NCBI RefSeq assembly: GCF_001613365.1
Contig: NZ_BDCF01000020.1
Span: 1 to 64,000, forward strand
Length of the DNA stretch: 64,000 bases
Origin: Nocardia xishanensis NBRC 101358
Lineage (GTDB): Bacteria; Actinomycetota; Actinomycetes; Mycobacteriales; Mycobacteriaceae
Direction of reading: 5' to 3'
The notes beneath the pieces were generated by a model. The model searched no databases. It was not told the DNA's origin and worked only from the letters and a program-made list of their open reading frames with translations. Every line of letters begins with the position of its first letter. Position 1 is the first letter of the stretch. This document shows, one piece after another, positions 42,861 through 50,606 of this stretch. The position numbers and the translations under genes are program-made.

Positions 42861-43176
42861 GTGTCGTGTTCGCCTGCGGGCGCGGGTTCGACGGACTCCG
42901 CTCCGGCGGCATCGACCATGCGGCCTGCCGCAGCTCCAGCCACGTAGGCTGTGGACGAATCCCTTGGGCGGCATCCGTCGTGCGCATCCGCGCCTCACGG
43001 CGGCCACGCGTGATTCGGGGAGGGAATTCGTTCGGCAGCGATCATGCGCCGCACCATCTTTCGCTCGGCGAGTCGGCGAGAAACGCCGTCGAGGCGAAAC
43101 AGACTGGGCCGTCTGGAAGTACGCAATGTCAAGCAGACTAGACCCGTAAGGCTGTCGAGCTGTCTAAACTTCGCAC
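42861..43176. other. intergenic region, no gene
   Basis: These 316 bp between tatB and the HTH gene have short frames on both strands without ribosome sites or family resemblance. The only element I see is the TAAACT promoter hexamer at the right end. Confidence 0.6.
43165..43170 (+). promoter_or_regulatory. -10 element TAAACT, leaderless
   Basis: TAAACT lies 6 nt before ATG 43177, and no Shine-Dalgarno sequence is present. Confidence 0.5.
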
Positions 43177-44034
43177 ATGTCGGCCGATGACGTGGCGCGA
43201 GTCTTCGCAATCGAGGACAAGGTCGAGAGACTCAAGGCGGCCACCGACGGGGTGGCGGCGGCGCAGCAGACGATCAACGAACTCACCAGGATCCGCAGGG
43301 CGGTCATCCGGGAACTTCACGCCGAGGGCTGGACCTTCGCCAGAATCGGTGCGGCGGCGGGGCTTTCCCGCGCCCGTATCCATCAGGTGAGCACCCAGGG
43401 CCCGGCCCCGGAAGGACTGTTCTTCGGTCACGGGACACTCACCGTACTCGCCCCGGAGGTGCGCGCGGGCCGGGTGCTCGGCGCGCCGGATCCCGGTGCG
43501 GCACACCGGCTCGTCGAGCTGCTGCGCGAGCTCGGGTTCGCCGCGGGGATCGAGAGATTCCTGCCCGGCAGACCGGTGGACCTGAACCGGGACGGACTGA
43601 TCGTGGTCGGCGGTCCCGAATTGTCCCCGAGCGTGCGGCAACTCATCGCCGCCGATCCCCGGCTGCGCCGCGCCGTTGCCAGGGCGGGCGACGCGCGCCG
43701 CGGCATCGAGGACAGGGCCGCGCGCCGCGTGTACCGGCCGGGCGGCCCCGAACCGCACGACATCGCGTATCTGGCCCGCCTCCCCCGCCCCGACGGCCGC
43801 GGCACCTGCCTGATCATCGATGGACTGCACCCGCCGGGATCGCTCGGCGCGGTGCGGCTGCTCGCCACCCGATTGGCCACGCTGCACGAGCGGGCCGCCA
43901 ACCACTTGTTCTCGGTTCTGATCGCCGTCCGCTACGACCGCGCCAGCGGCGAACCGGTCGACGTCGACCTGCTCACGCCCGTCTACCGGCACGACGCCGA
44001 CCCACGCCCCATCGGCACCCGCGTGCGACGCTGA
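43177..44034 (+). CDS. HTH protein with uncharacterised nucleotide-like C-terminal domain
   Basis: A 285-residue protein. Residues about 25-75 form a sigma-region-4-like helix-turn-helix (LHAEGWTFARIGAAAGLSRA, then RIHQVS). The C-terminal 180 residues hold NRDGLIVVGGPELSPSVRQL, PHDIAYLARLPRPDGRGT and LIIDGLHPPGSLGAVRLLA. I recall similar proteins in Streptomyces and relatives with ICGP, GRGT and G-x-H-x2-GS-x-G motifs but no assigned function. The glycine-rich motifs suggest a Rossmann-like or nucleotide-binding fold. It is monocistronic and could be a ligand-responsive regulator. Confidence 0.8.
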   Translation: MSADDVARVFAIEDKVERLKAATDGVAAAQQTINELTRIRRAVIRELHAEGWTFARIGAAAGLSRARIHQVSTQGPAPEGLFFGHGTLTVLAPEVRAGRVLGAPDPGAAHRLVELLRELGFAAGIERFLPGRPVDLNRDGLIVVGGPELSPSVRQLIAADPRLRRAVARAGDARRGIEDRAARRVYRPGGPEPHDIAYLARLPRPDGRGTCLIIDGLHPPGSLGAVRLLATRLATLHERAANHLFSVLIAVRYDRASGEPVDVDLLTPVYRHDADPRPIGTRVRR

Positions 44035-44117
44035 TGCGTGAGCGCATCGATAGCTGAGAATTGCCTCACACATGCCGCGCGCCGGGTTCGTACGAAATGC
44101 CCGAACAATTTCCGCAG

Positions 44118-44133
44118 TGTGTCGCATGTCACG
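44118..44133. promoter_or_regulatory. CRP-like site
   Basis: TGTGTCGCATGTCACG matches TGTGA-N6-TCACA with one mismatch in each half. It overlaps the perfect 10-bp palindrome GTCACGTGAC (44128-44137). Confidence 0.4.
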
Positions 44134-44142
44134 TGACCCTGC

Positions 44143-44157
44143 GGGTAACAGATACCC
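44143..44157. promoter_or_regulatory. inverted repeat GGGTA-N5-TACCC
   Basis: Perfect 5-bp arms around ACAGA. It is part of a stack of palindromes upstream of the small gene at 44304. Confidence 0.4.
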
Positions 44158-44199
44158 ACTCGATGTTTAGATAGCTAGTGAATAACTATTTTTCGAGTA
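44158..44199. promoter_or_regulatory. AT-rich segment with inverted repeats
   Basis: ACTCGA (from 44158) and TCGAGT (ending near 44199) enclose an AT-rich stretch with a TAGTGAATAACTA inverted repeat. This is the most AT-rich stretch I noticed in the window. Confidence 0.35.
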
Positions 44200-44303
44200 G
44201 GTGAGTGCTCCATGTCTTCCGTGCCCGAGAGCCGCGCATTCGGGGCACCCGTGACGCGCGAAGCGAATCACCGTGGGACGAGCGCTCATTCGGAGAGGAC
44301 GCG

Positions 44304-44537
44304 ATGAACACCATTGTGGTCGTAGGCGTGATCGTCTTCGTCGCCATCACCGTCGGCGTTCTGGTCGGCGTGCTGCGGAAGCCGAACTCGTCGGGTCAGC
44401 TGACCGTCGCGGCGATCCAGGCTCGGCTGGCCGACGAGGGCAACGGGCAGTCCACCCACACCGAGCCTCCCCAAGCAGAGGAGTTCGCCAGCGCCAAAGC
44501 AGCCGCTGCCGATCCGGAAACTCCCGGAAAGCCCTAG
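44304..44537 (+). CDS. small single-pass membrane protein
   Basis: A 77-residue protein: one N-terminal helix (TIVVVGVIVFVAITVGVLVGVL), then RKPNSSGQLTVAAIQARLADEG and a hydrophilic tail. ATG 44304 is preceded by GGAGAGG, supporting a real gene. The long frame upstream is not coding. It is convergent with gpgS and shares a strong terminator with it. The heavy clustering of palindromes before it suggests tight control. Function unknown. Confidence 0.75.
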   Translation: MNTIVVVGVIVFVAITVGVLVGVLRKPNSSGQLTVAAIQARLADEGNGQSTHTEPPQAEEFASAKAAAADPETPGKP

Positions 44538-44564
44538 CTCGTTCCCAGCGCCTCGCAGAGACAG

Positions 44565-44604
44565 CACACGCTTCGCAGGGGTTGTGATCCCTGCGAAGCG
44601 TGTG
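44565..44604. terminator. bidirectional intrinsic terminator, 16-bp stem
   Basis: CACACGCTTCGCAGGG and CCCTGCGAAGCGTGTG form a perfect 16-bp stem with an 8-nt loop between the 77-residue protein gene and gpgS. Confidence 0.9.
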
Positions 44605-44618
44605 GCGGGTCTGCGGGG

Positions 44619-45557
44619 CTAGGCCGCCGCCTGGGACGGCCGCAAGGTGTTCATCGGCGGGCGGTCGGTGAGCGAGACTTCCGTGCTGTGCGCCGTGAAG
44701 GCGTCGCCGATGAGGGGGAACTGGGTGAGGGCGGCGCCGGAATCGGTGACTCCGCTGCGGCCGAGCACGGTGCCGAGGATCTGGCGGCTCATCACGCCGA
44801 GGTCGCCGAGCGGGCGGTTGCGGTGGGTACGCACCCCCAGGTTGACCTGACCGATGGCGGACAGACCGACGCGGTCGTAGGTGTCGAGGAGCAGGCCGAT
44901 CTCCACGCCGTAGCCCGGCGCGAAGGGCACCGAGGCGAGCAGTTCCCGGGTGCCCGCGTATTCGCCGCTCAGCGGTTGCAGCACCGCGCACAGTTCCGGG
45001 CGCAGCGCGGCGAGCAGCGGACGCGCGACCAGCTCGGTGACGCGCCCGCCGCCGTGCGCGTCCACGGTGCCACCCTGCCGCAGCGGGCGGCGGTAGTAGG
45101 CCTTGACCAGATGCATGTCGTCGTTCAGCAGCAGCGGGCCGAGCAGCTTCGGCACGAAGGCCGGATCGGGGTCGATGAGATCGGAGTCGACGAACGCGAT
45201 CAGGTCGCCGCCGGTGACCGCGAGCGAGCGCCACAGCACCTCGCCCTTGCCCGGCAGCGGCTCCAGCTCCGGCACCGCCTGCTCGCGGGTGATGACCTCG
45301 GCGCCCGCCGCGCGTGCTCGTTCGGCGGTGGCGTCGGTGGATCCGGAATCGAGCACCACCAGTTCGTCGACGAGCGTGCCGAGCAGCGGCCTGATGCTGC
45401 CCACCACCTCGGCGACGGTGCGTTCCTCGTTCAGCGCGGGCAGCACCACCGACACGGTGCGCCCGTCTTTGGCGGCGACGAGCTCGTCGACCGACCACTC
45501 GGGGTTGTCCCAGGTATTCGTGCTTGCCCAGGCGGACTCGCGGTGTTGGATTTTCAT
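44619..45557 (-). CDS. gpgS: glucosyl-3-phosphoglycerate synthase
   Basis: A 312-residue GT81 glycosyltransferase, like Rv1208, that transfers glucose from a nucleotide donor to 3-phosphoglycerate, the first step of methylglucose lipopolysaccharide synthesis. SVVLPALNEERTVAEVV, the metal-binding DSD in FVDSDLIDP, and the acceptor region PLSGEYAGTRELL are visible. ATG 45557 overlaps the folP2 stop (ATGA), so the two genes are translationally coupled, as in mycobacteria. Confidence 0.95.
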   Translation of the reverse strand: MKIQHRESAWASTNTWDNPEWSVDELVAAKDGRTVSVVLPALNEERTVAEVVGSIRPLLGTLVDELVVLDSGSTDATAERARAAGAEVITREQAVPELEPLPGKGEVLWRSLAVTGGDLIAFVDSDLIDPDPAFVPKLLGPLLLNDDMHLVKAYYRRPLRQGGTVDAHGGGRVTELVARPLLAALRPELCAVLQPLSGEYAGTRELLASVPFAPGYGVEIGLLLDTYDRVGLSAIGQVNLGVRTHRNRPLGDLGVMSRQILGTVLGRSGVTDSGAALTQFPLIGDAFTAHSTEVSLTDRPPMNTLRPSQAAA

Positions 45558-46438
45558 ACCAGACCTCGCAGGGTTCGTGCGGGGGGCCGGATGCCCTGGA
45601 TCGCGGCGATCATGTCCACGACGCGACGCGTCTCGGCGACCTCGTGGACGCGGAAGACTCGGGCGCCCGCGGCGGCGGACCACGCTGTTGCCGCCAACGT
45701 GCCCTCCAACCGTTCGGAGAGCCCGACACCAAGAGTCTCCCCGATGAAATCCTTGTTGCTCAGCGCCATCAAGACCGGCCATCCGGTATTTACAAGAACG
45801 TCGATTCCCCGCAACAGTTCGAGCCCGTGATAGGTGTTCTTGCCGAAATCGTGGGTGGGATCGATCAAGATCGAATCCTTGCGCACGCCCGCGGCGAGCG
45901 CGTCCTCGGCGGCCAGGACGACGGTGTCGGTGACCTCGCTCACCACGTCGTCGTACCTGACCCGATGCGGCCGGGTGCGCGGCACCGCGCCGCCGGTGTG
46001 GCTGCACACGATTCCCACGCCGAGTTCCGCGGCCACCGCGACCAGATCCGGGTCAGCGCCCGCCCACGTGTCGTTGATCAGGTCGGCTCCCTCGGCCACC
46101 GCGGCGCGCGCGACCTCCGAACGCCAGGTGTCGACGCTGATCAGCAGTTCGGGATACGCCGCGCGGATCGCCGCGACGAAGGGCACAACGCGCCGCGTCT
46201 CCTCGTCGGCGTCGACCGTCGCGCCCGGCCCCGCCTTCACTCCCCCGATGTCGACGAGATCGGCGCCCTCGTCGACCGCGCGGGCGACCGCTTCCATGGC
46301 CGCGGCGTCGGTGAACGTCGCGCCTCGGTCGTAGAAGGAATCGGGGGTACGGTTCACGATCGCCATCACCAGCGCCCGATCGGTCGCCACCGGCTTGCCG
46401 CACAGCGTGGGGGACGGCACGGCGATCGGGCTGAACAT
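45554..46438 (-). CDS. folP2: dihydropteroate synthase-like FolP2
   Basis: A 294-residue TIM-barrel protein of the DHPS family: VMAIVNRTPDSFYDRGA, VDIGGVKAGPGA, LISVDTWRSEVARAA and LIDPTHDFGKNTYHG. It matches the second, divergent DHPS copy (Rv1207). Family knowledge holds that FolP2 lacks normal DHPS activity, so a folate role is doubtful; coupling with gpgS suggests a part in glucosylglycerate or methylglucose metabolism. The -10 TACAGT is 7 nt before its ATG. Confidence 0.93.
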   Translation of the reverse strand: MFSPIAVPSPTLCGKPVATDRALVMAIVNRTPDSFYDRGATFTDAAAMEAVARAVDEGADLVDIGGVKAGPGATVDADEETRRVVPFVAAIRAAYPELLISVDTWRSEVARAAVAEGADLINDTWAGADPDLVAVAAELGVGIVCSHTGGAVPRTRPHRVRYDDVVSEVTDTVVLAAEDALAAGVRKDSILIDPTHDFGKNTYHGLELLRGIDVLVNTGWPVLMALSNKDFIGETLGVGLSERLEGTLAATAWSAAAGARVFRVHEVAETRRVVDMIAAIQGIRPPARTLRGLV

Positions 46439-46445
46439 GCCCTCG

Positions 46446-46451
46446 ACTGTA
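46446..46451 (-). promoter_or_regulatory. -10 element TACAGT, leaderless folP2-gpgS
   Basis: On the minus strand TACAGT lies 7 nt before ATG 46438. Confidence 0.5.
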
Positions 46452-46456
46452 GCGGC

Positions 46457-48223
46457 TCAGCTCTTCGGCGCGCGGCCCGCCGCGACGTCCGCGGCGTAGT
46501 CGTCGTACGCGGGGACGTATCCCTCGGTACGGCCCGCGAGAACGTAGAGCGCGCTCTCGGCGTCCGGAGCGTATCCCTGCTTGCGCAGTTCGACCTTGCG
46601 GCTCTTGAACGTGGAGGTCTGCTCCAGCTCGGCGACCACCCGGACGAACAGCGGCACCGCGTACCCCGGCAGCCTGCGGTAGGCCAGTTCGGCCAGCCCG
46701 GCCCCGTCGAAGTCCGCGCCGGGATGCAGCGTGATCGCCGCCATGCCGGCCTTGCCGTCGGCGCCGGGAATGTCGACGCCGAACACCACCGCCTGCGAGA
46801 CGGTCTCGTGCTCACCGAGCGCGGCCTCGACCTCCGTCGTGGCCACGTTCTCGCCCTTCCAGCGGAAGGTGTCGCCGAGCCGGTCCACGAACGCGATGTG
46901 GCACCAGCCTTGGTCGCGCACCAGATCTCCGGTGTCGAACCACACGTCACCCGGCCGGAAGCCGTCGCGGATCAGCTTGGACTCCGAGGCGTCCTCGTCG
47001 GTGTAGCCGTCGAACGGCTGACGGTCGTTCACCTTGGCCAGCAGCAGACCGATCCCGCCCGAGCGGACCCGCCGCAGCCTGCCGTCGGTGCCGCGCTTGG
47101 CCTTGCCGGTGGCGTCGTCGAATTCGACGATCGCGTAGGGCAGCGGCCCGAATCCCGCGGTGCGGTCGACCCCGAACGCGTTGACGAACGCGATCGGCGC
47201 CTCGCTCGCGCCGTAGAACTCCACCACACGGCGGATCCCGAACCGTTCGGTGAATTCCTCCCACAGCTCGGGACGCAGCCCGTTGCCGACGGCCAACCGG
47301 ACGCGGTGCTGCCGATCCGCCGGGCGCGCCGGCTGATTCAGCAGGTACCGGCACAGCTCGCCGATGTAGATGAACGCGGTGGCCTGTTCCCGGACGACCT
47401 CGTCCCAGAATCCGGAGGCGGAGAACTTGCGGCCGAGCGCGTAGGCGGACCCGCCCGCGAGCACCGACGACAGTGCGACGGTGAGCGCGTTGTTGTGATA
47501 GAGCGGCAGGCAGCAGTACAGGGTGTCGTTGCCGCGCAGGCGAACTCCGAGCCCGCCGAGTCCGGCCATGCTCTTGGTCCAGCGCAGGTGGGTCATCACG
47601 CTGGCCTTCGGCAGGCCGGTGGTGCCCGAGGTGAAGATCAGGAACGCGCGTTCTCGGGCGGTCACCTGCGCGCAGACCTCGGGATCGGCGGCGTCGGCGG
47701 TGCGGGCGGCCCGTTCGAGATCGTTGCCGTACAACACGTTCGGCAGCGGTTCGGCGAGCGAATCCAGCGCCTCACGGCACTCCTCGCCGACCACGTTCAG
47801 CACGCTGTTCAGCAGCCCGAAGCTGTGTGCGAGCACCTGGTCGCGCTGATTGTGGTTGAGCAGTCCGACGGTGGCGCCGAGCTTGACGGTGGCCAGCACC
47901 GTGAACAGCGTCTCGGGCCGGTTCGTCATCAGCACGCCGACCACGTCGCCGCGCCGCACTCCGCGCTCGGCGAGAGCATTCGCGTAGCGGTTCACCTCGG
48001 CGTTGGCCTCGCCGTAGCGGTAGACCCTGCCCTCGAAACGCAGGAACGGCCGGTCCGGACGGCGGTGCGCGGTGCGCTGGAAGAACAGGCCGACCGAGGC
48101 CTTGTCGCCGGGCCGCACCCGCATGCCGGGCGCGTTGCGCAGCATGCCGGGCGCGTCGAGCGCCATCCCGGGCAGCGATTTGACCAAGTCGACGAGGCGC
48201 ACCGTTGCGCGGGTGTCGGTCAA
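46457..48223 (-). CDS. fadD6: long-chain acyl-CoA ligase FadD6 (FATP-like)
   Basis: A 588-residue AMP-forming ligase of the very-long-chain/FATP branch, like Rv1206. LIFTSGTTGLPKASVMTHLR is the P-loop, followed by EFYGASEAPIAF, GDVWFDTGDLVRDQG and RLGDTFRWKGENVATTEVE. It activates exogenous fatty acids. The start is a rare TTG at 48223, preceded by AGGAGAA at good spacing, 10 bp after the LOG gene stop. Same strand and tight spacing place it in an operon with the two LOG genes. Confidence 0.92.
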   Translation of the reverse strand: MTDTRATVRLVDLVKSLPGMALDAPGMLRNAPGMRVRPGDKASVGLFFQRTAHRRPDRPFLRFEGRVYRYGEANAEVNRYANALAERGVRRGDVVGVLMTNRPETLFTVLATVKLGATVGLLNHNQRDQVLAHSFGLLNSVLNVVGEECREALDSLAEPLPNVLYGNDLERAARTADAADPEVCAQVTARERAFLIFTSGTTGLPKASVMTHLRWTKSMAGLGGLGVRLRGNDTLYCCLPLYHNNALTVALSSVLAGGSAYALGRKFSASGFWDEVVREQATAFIYIGELCRYLLNQPARPADRQHRVRLAVGNGLRPELWEEFTERFGIRRVVEFYGASEAPIAFVNAFGVDRTAGFGPLPYAIVEFDDATGKAKRGTDGRLRRVRSGGIGLLLAKVNDRQPFDGYTDEDASESKLIRDGFRPGDVWFDTGDLVRDQGWCHIAFVDRLGDTFRWKGENVATTEVEAALGEHETVSQAVVFGVDIPGADGKAGMAAITLHPGADFDGAGLAELAYRRLPGYAVPLFVRVVAELEQTSTFKSRKVELRKQGYAPDAESALYVLAGRTEGYVPAYDDYAADVAAGRAPKS

Positions 48224-48233
48224 CGCGGTTCTC

Positions 48234-48830
48234 CTAGCCTTGTGCGACCCTGTCGCCGAGTGTCTGTTCGGGTTTCAGCGCCGCGAACGCGGCGTGCAGG
48301 TCGCTGACCACGGTGATCCGCTGCATGGCGAACCGGGAGACGAACTTCCGCTCGTAGAGTTCGTCGACCCAGCGGAACAGGCCGTCGTAGAAGCCGTTCG
48401 GGTCGAGCACGACCACCGGTTTGGCGTGCTGGCCGAGGTAGCCGCCGGTCCAGGTCTCGAAGAACTCCTCCAGCGTGCCGATGCCGCCTGGCAGCGTGAG
48501 GAAGGCGTCGGCGCGGTCCTCCATGACCTGTTTGCGCTGGCGCATGGTGTCGGTGACCACCAGCTCGTCGGCGTCGACGTCGGCGACTTCCTTGTGCACC
48601 AGGTGTTTCGGTATCACGCCGATGGTTGGGGCGCCGCCTGCTCGCGCGGCGGTGGCGACCGCGCCCATCATCGAGACGTGGCCGCCGCCGGACACCAATT
48701 GCCATCCGCGCCGGGCTATCTCGGTGCCAACCCGGGCGGCCAGACCGAGCGCGTCGGGGTCGGCGGTGCTCGCCGAGCAGTAGACGCAGACGGCGTAGGG
48801 AACGGCGACGTCGGCTGGGTCCACCGTCAC
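48234..48830 (-). CDS. LOG-family nucleotide phosphoribohydrolase (copy 2)
   Basis: A 198-residue LOG (TIGR00730) protein like Rv1205. It shows VYCSASTADPDA, LVSGGGHVSMMGAVATAA and the signature LTLPGGIGTLEEFFE with adjacent RKQVMEDRADAF. LOG enzymes hydrolyse cytokinin-type nucleoside monophosphates to free bases. The start is GTG 48830, overlapping the stop of the upstream LOG gene (GTGA); GTG 48833 is an alternative. It is coupled to the larger LOG gene and followed by fadD6. Confidence 0.92.
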   Translation of the reverse strand: MTVDPADVAVPYAVCVYCSASTADPDALGLAARVGTEIARRGWQLVSGGGHVSMMGAVATAARAGGAPTIGVIPKHLVHKEVADVDADELVVTDTMRQRKQVMEDRADAFLTLPGGIGTLEEFFETWTGGYLGQHAKPVVVLDPNGFYDGLFRWVDELYERKFVSRFAMQRITVVSDLHAAFAALKPEQTLGDRVAQG

Positions 48831-49636
48831 CACTTGTCCTCCGTGCCGAGGGTGTCGATGCCCGCGCGGTCGGTGGCCGCCCGCATGATGATCTCGACGA
48901 CCTCCTCCACGTCGTCGGTGACGTGGATCAGGTCGAGATCGCCCGGCGAGATCTTGCCGAAGCCCTGCAGCGAACCGCGCAGCCAATCCACCAGTCCCGC
49001 CCAGTATTTGGTGCCGAACAGGATGATCGGGAAACGGGTGATCTTGTGCGTCTGCACCAGGGTGAGCGCCTCGAACAGCTCGTCAAGGGTGCCGAAACCA
49101 CCCGGCAGACAGATGAATGCCTCGGAGTACTTCACGAACATCGTCTTGCGGACGAAGAAGTAGCGGAAGTTGATGCCGAGATCGACCCAGTCGTTGAGGC
49201 TCTGCTCGAACGGCAACTCGATGCCGAGACCGATCGAGTAGCCGCCCGCCTCGCACGCGCCTCGGTTGGCGGCCTCCATCGCGCCGGGCCCGCCGCCGGT
49301 GATCACCGCGAACCCGGCCCTGGCCAGCGCGCCGCCGATGGCCAATCCCGCCTGGTATTCGGGATGGTCGACGGGCGTGCGCGCGGAACCGAAGACCGTG
49401 ACCGCGCGAGGCACCTCGGCCAGCGCGCCGAATCCCTCGACGAACTCGGCCTGGATGCGCAGTACCCGCCACGGGTCGGTGTGCACCCAGTCGCTGTCGC
49501 CGCGCTGGTCCAACAGGTTCTGATCGGCGGTACCCGCACCGGGTTTGCGGTCGCGGCGGAACATTATCGGTCCGCGGAATTTCGCTGTCGACTTCGGCTT
49601 AGGGGCGACCTCGTGATCGGCGGCGTCGGTGGACAT
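48827..49636 (-). CDS. LOG-family protein (copy 1, longer)
   Basis: A 269-residue LOG-like protein with a 60-residue N-terminal extension. The core shows VTVFGSARTPVDHPEYQ, VITGGGPGAMEAANRGACE and LPGGFGTLDELFEALTLVQT. ATG 49636 lies 7 nt after TAGCGT on its strand, supporting this start over longer frames. It overlaps the second LOG gene by four bases. Whether both act on the same nucleotide cannot be told; the longer group includes nucleotide 5'-monophosphate nucleosidases. Confidence 0.9.
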   Translation of the reverse strand: MSTDAADHEVAPKPKSTAKFRGPIMFRRDRKPGAGTADQNLLDQRGDSDWVHTDPWRVLRIQAEFVEGFGALAEVPRAVTVFGSARTPVDHPEYQAGLAIGGALARAGFAVITGGGPGAMEAANRGACEAGGYSIGLGIELPFEQSLNDWVDLGINFRYFFVRKTMFVKYSEAFICLPGGFGTLDELFEALTLVQTHKITRFPIILFGTKYWAGLVDWLRGSLQGFGKISPGDLDLIHVTDDVEEVVEIIMRAATDRAGIDTLGTEDKW

Positions 49637-49643
49637 GCATTCC

Positions 49644-49649
49644 ACGCTA
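49644..49649 (-). promoter_or_regulatory. -10 element TAGCGT, leaderless
   Basis: On the minus strand TAGCGT is 7 nt before ATG 49636 of the first LOG gene. Confidence 0.5.
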
Positions 49650-49803
49650 CCGGGCTGGAGGCGTCGCGTGCGGCGCAAGGCGGTGAACGCGCGGCACACT
49701 CGCGGTGTCGGGCTGGATGTCACACTCCCGGCGCAGGCGTCGTCACCCCATCGAGACGCCGGGAAGGACACCGGCGCAGCGATTCCGACGATCGGAGATC
49801 ATC

Positions 49804-50556
49804 ATGACCATTCTCGTCACCGGCGGCACCGGCACCCTCGGCAACCACGTCGTTCCGCTGTTGCGGGCCGCGGGCCGCGATCTGCGGGTGCTGAGCCGCT
49901 CGCCTCGCGCGGCGGTCGACGGCATCGAATTCGTCACCGGCGATCTGCTGCGCGGCGAGGGCATCGAGGCGGCCGTCGCGGGTGCGGACACCATCCTGCA
50001 CTTGGCGGGCGGCCCCAAGGGCGACGATGTAGCAACCCGCAATCTGGTCCGCGCGGCGGCGGGTGTGCGGCACATCGTCTACATCGGCGTCATCGCCGCG
50101 GAGGAGCTGCCGCTCGGCTACTTCCGCGCCAAGACCGACGCGGAACGGGCCATCATCGATTCGGGTCTGCCGCACACCATTCTGCGCGCGGCCCAGTTCC
50201 ACGATCTAGCGCTGAAAACCGTGCGTGCCATGGGCAAGCTGCCCGTCGTGCCCGCGCCGGGCGGCCTGCGGTGGCAGCCGGTGGATTCGCGCGACGTGGC
50301 CGCCCGGCTGGCCGACCTGACGCTCGCGGCGCCCGCCGGACGCGTTCCCGACCTGGCCGGACCGGAGGTGCTCGCGCTGAGCGACATGATCCGCGACTAC
50401 CTGCGGGCTGCGGGCAAGCGCCGTCCGCTGTTGCCGGTCCGCATCCCGGGCAAGGTCGGCCGCGCCTATCGCGCGGGGGCGAACCTGAACCTGGACACCG
50501 CCAATCGCGGCAAGCGCACCTGGGCGGAGTTCCTCGAGGAGCAGTTCGCCGGATGA
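49804..50556 (+). CDS. NAD(P)-binding atypical SDR (NmrA-like)
   Basis: A 250-residue atypical SDR: TGGTGTLGNHVVPLL at the N-terminus, then ILHLAGGPKGDD, HIVYIGVIAAEELPLGYFRAKT and a C-terminal domain without a full YxxxK. NmrA-like proteins act as NADPH sensors or quinone-type reductases. ATG 49804 follows GGAGATC. It stands alone on the plus strand between LOG and dapE. Function unknown. Confidence 0.88.
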   Translation: MTILVTGGTGTLGNHVVPLLRAAGRDLRVLSRSPRAAVDGIEFVTGDLLRGEGIEAAVAGADTILHLAGGPKGDDVATRNLVRAAAGVRHIVYIGVIAAEELPLGYFRAKTDAERAIIDSGLPHTILRAAQFHDLALKTVRAMGKLPVVPAPGGLRWQPVDSRDVAARLADLTLAAPAGRVPDLAGPEVLALSDMIRDYLRAAGKRRPLLPVRIPGKVGRAYRAGANLNLDTANRGKRTWAEFLEEQFAG

Positions 50557-50606
50557 GCGGTCGAGCATGCCGCCGACTCCGGCCGAGACGGCCGTGCGGC
50601 CCGAGG

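Noticed and set aside
45524..48307. Plus-strand open frame of 927 codons
   Set aside because: Antisense to folP2 and fadD6; typical high-GC shadow.
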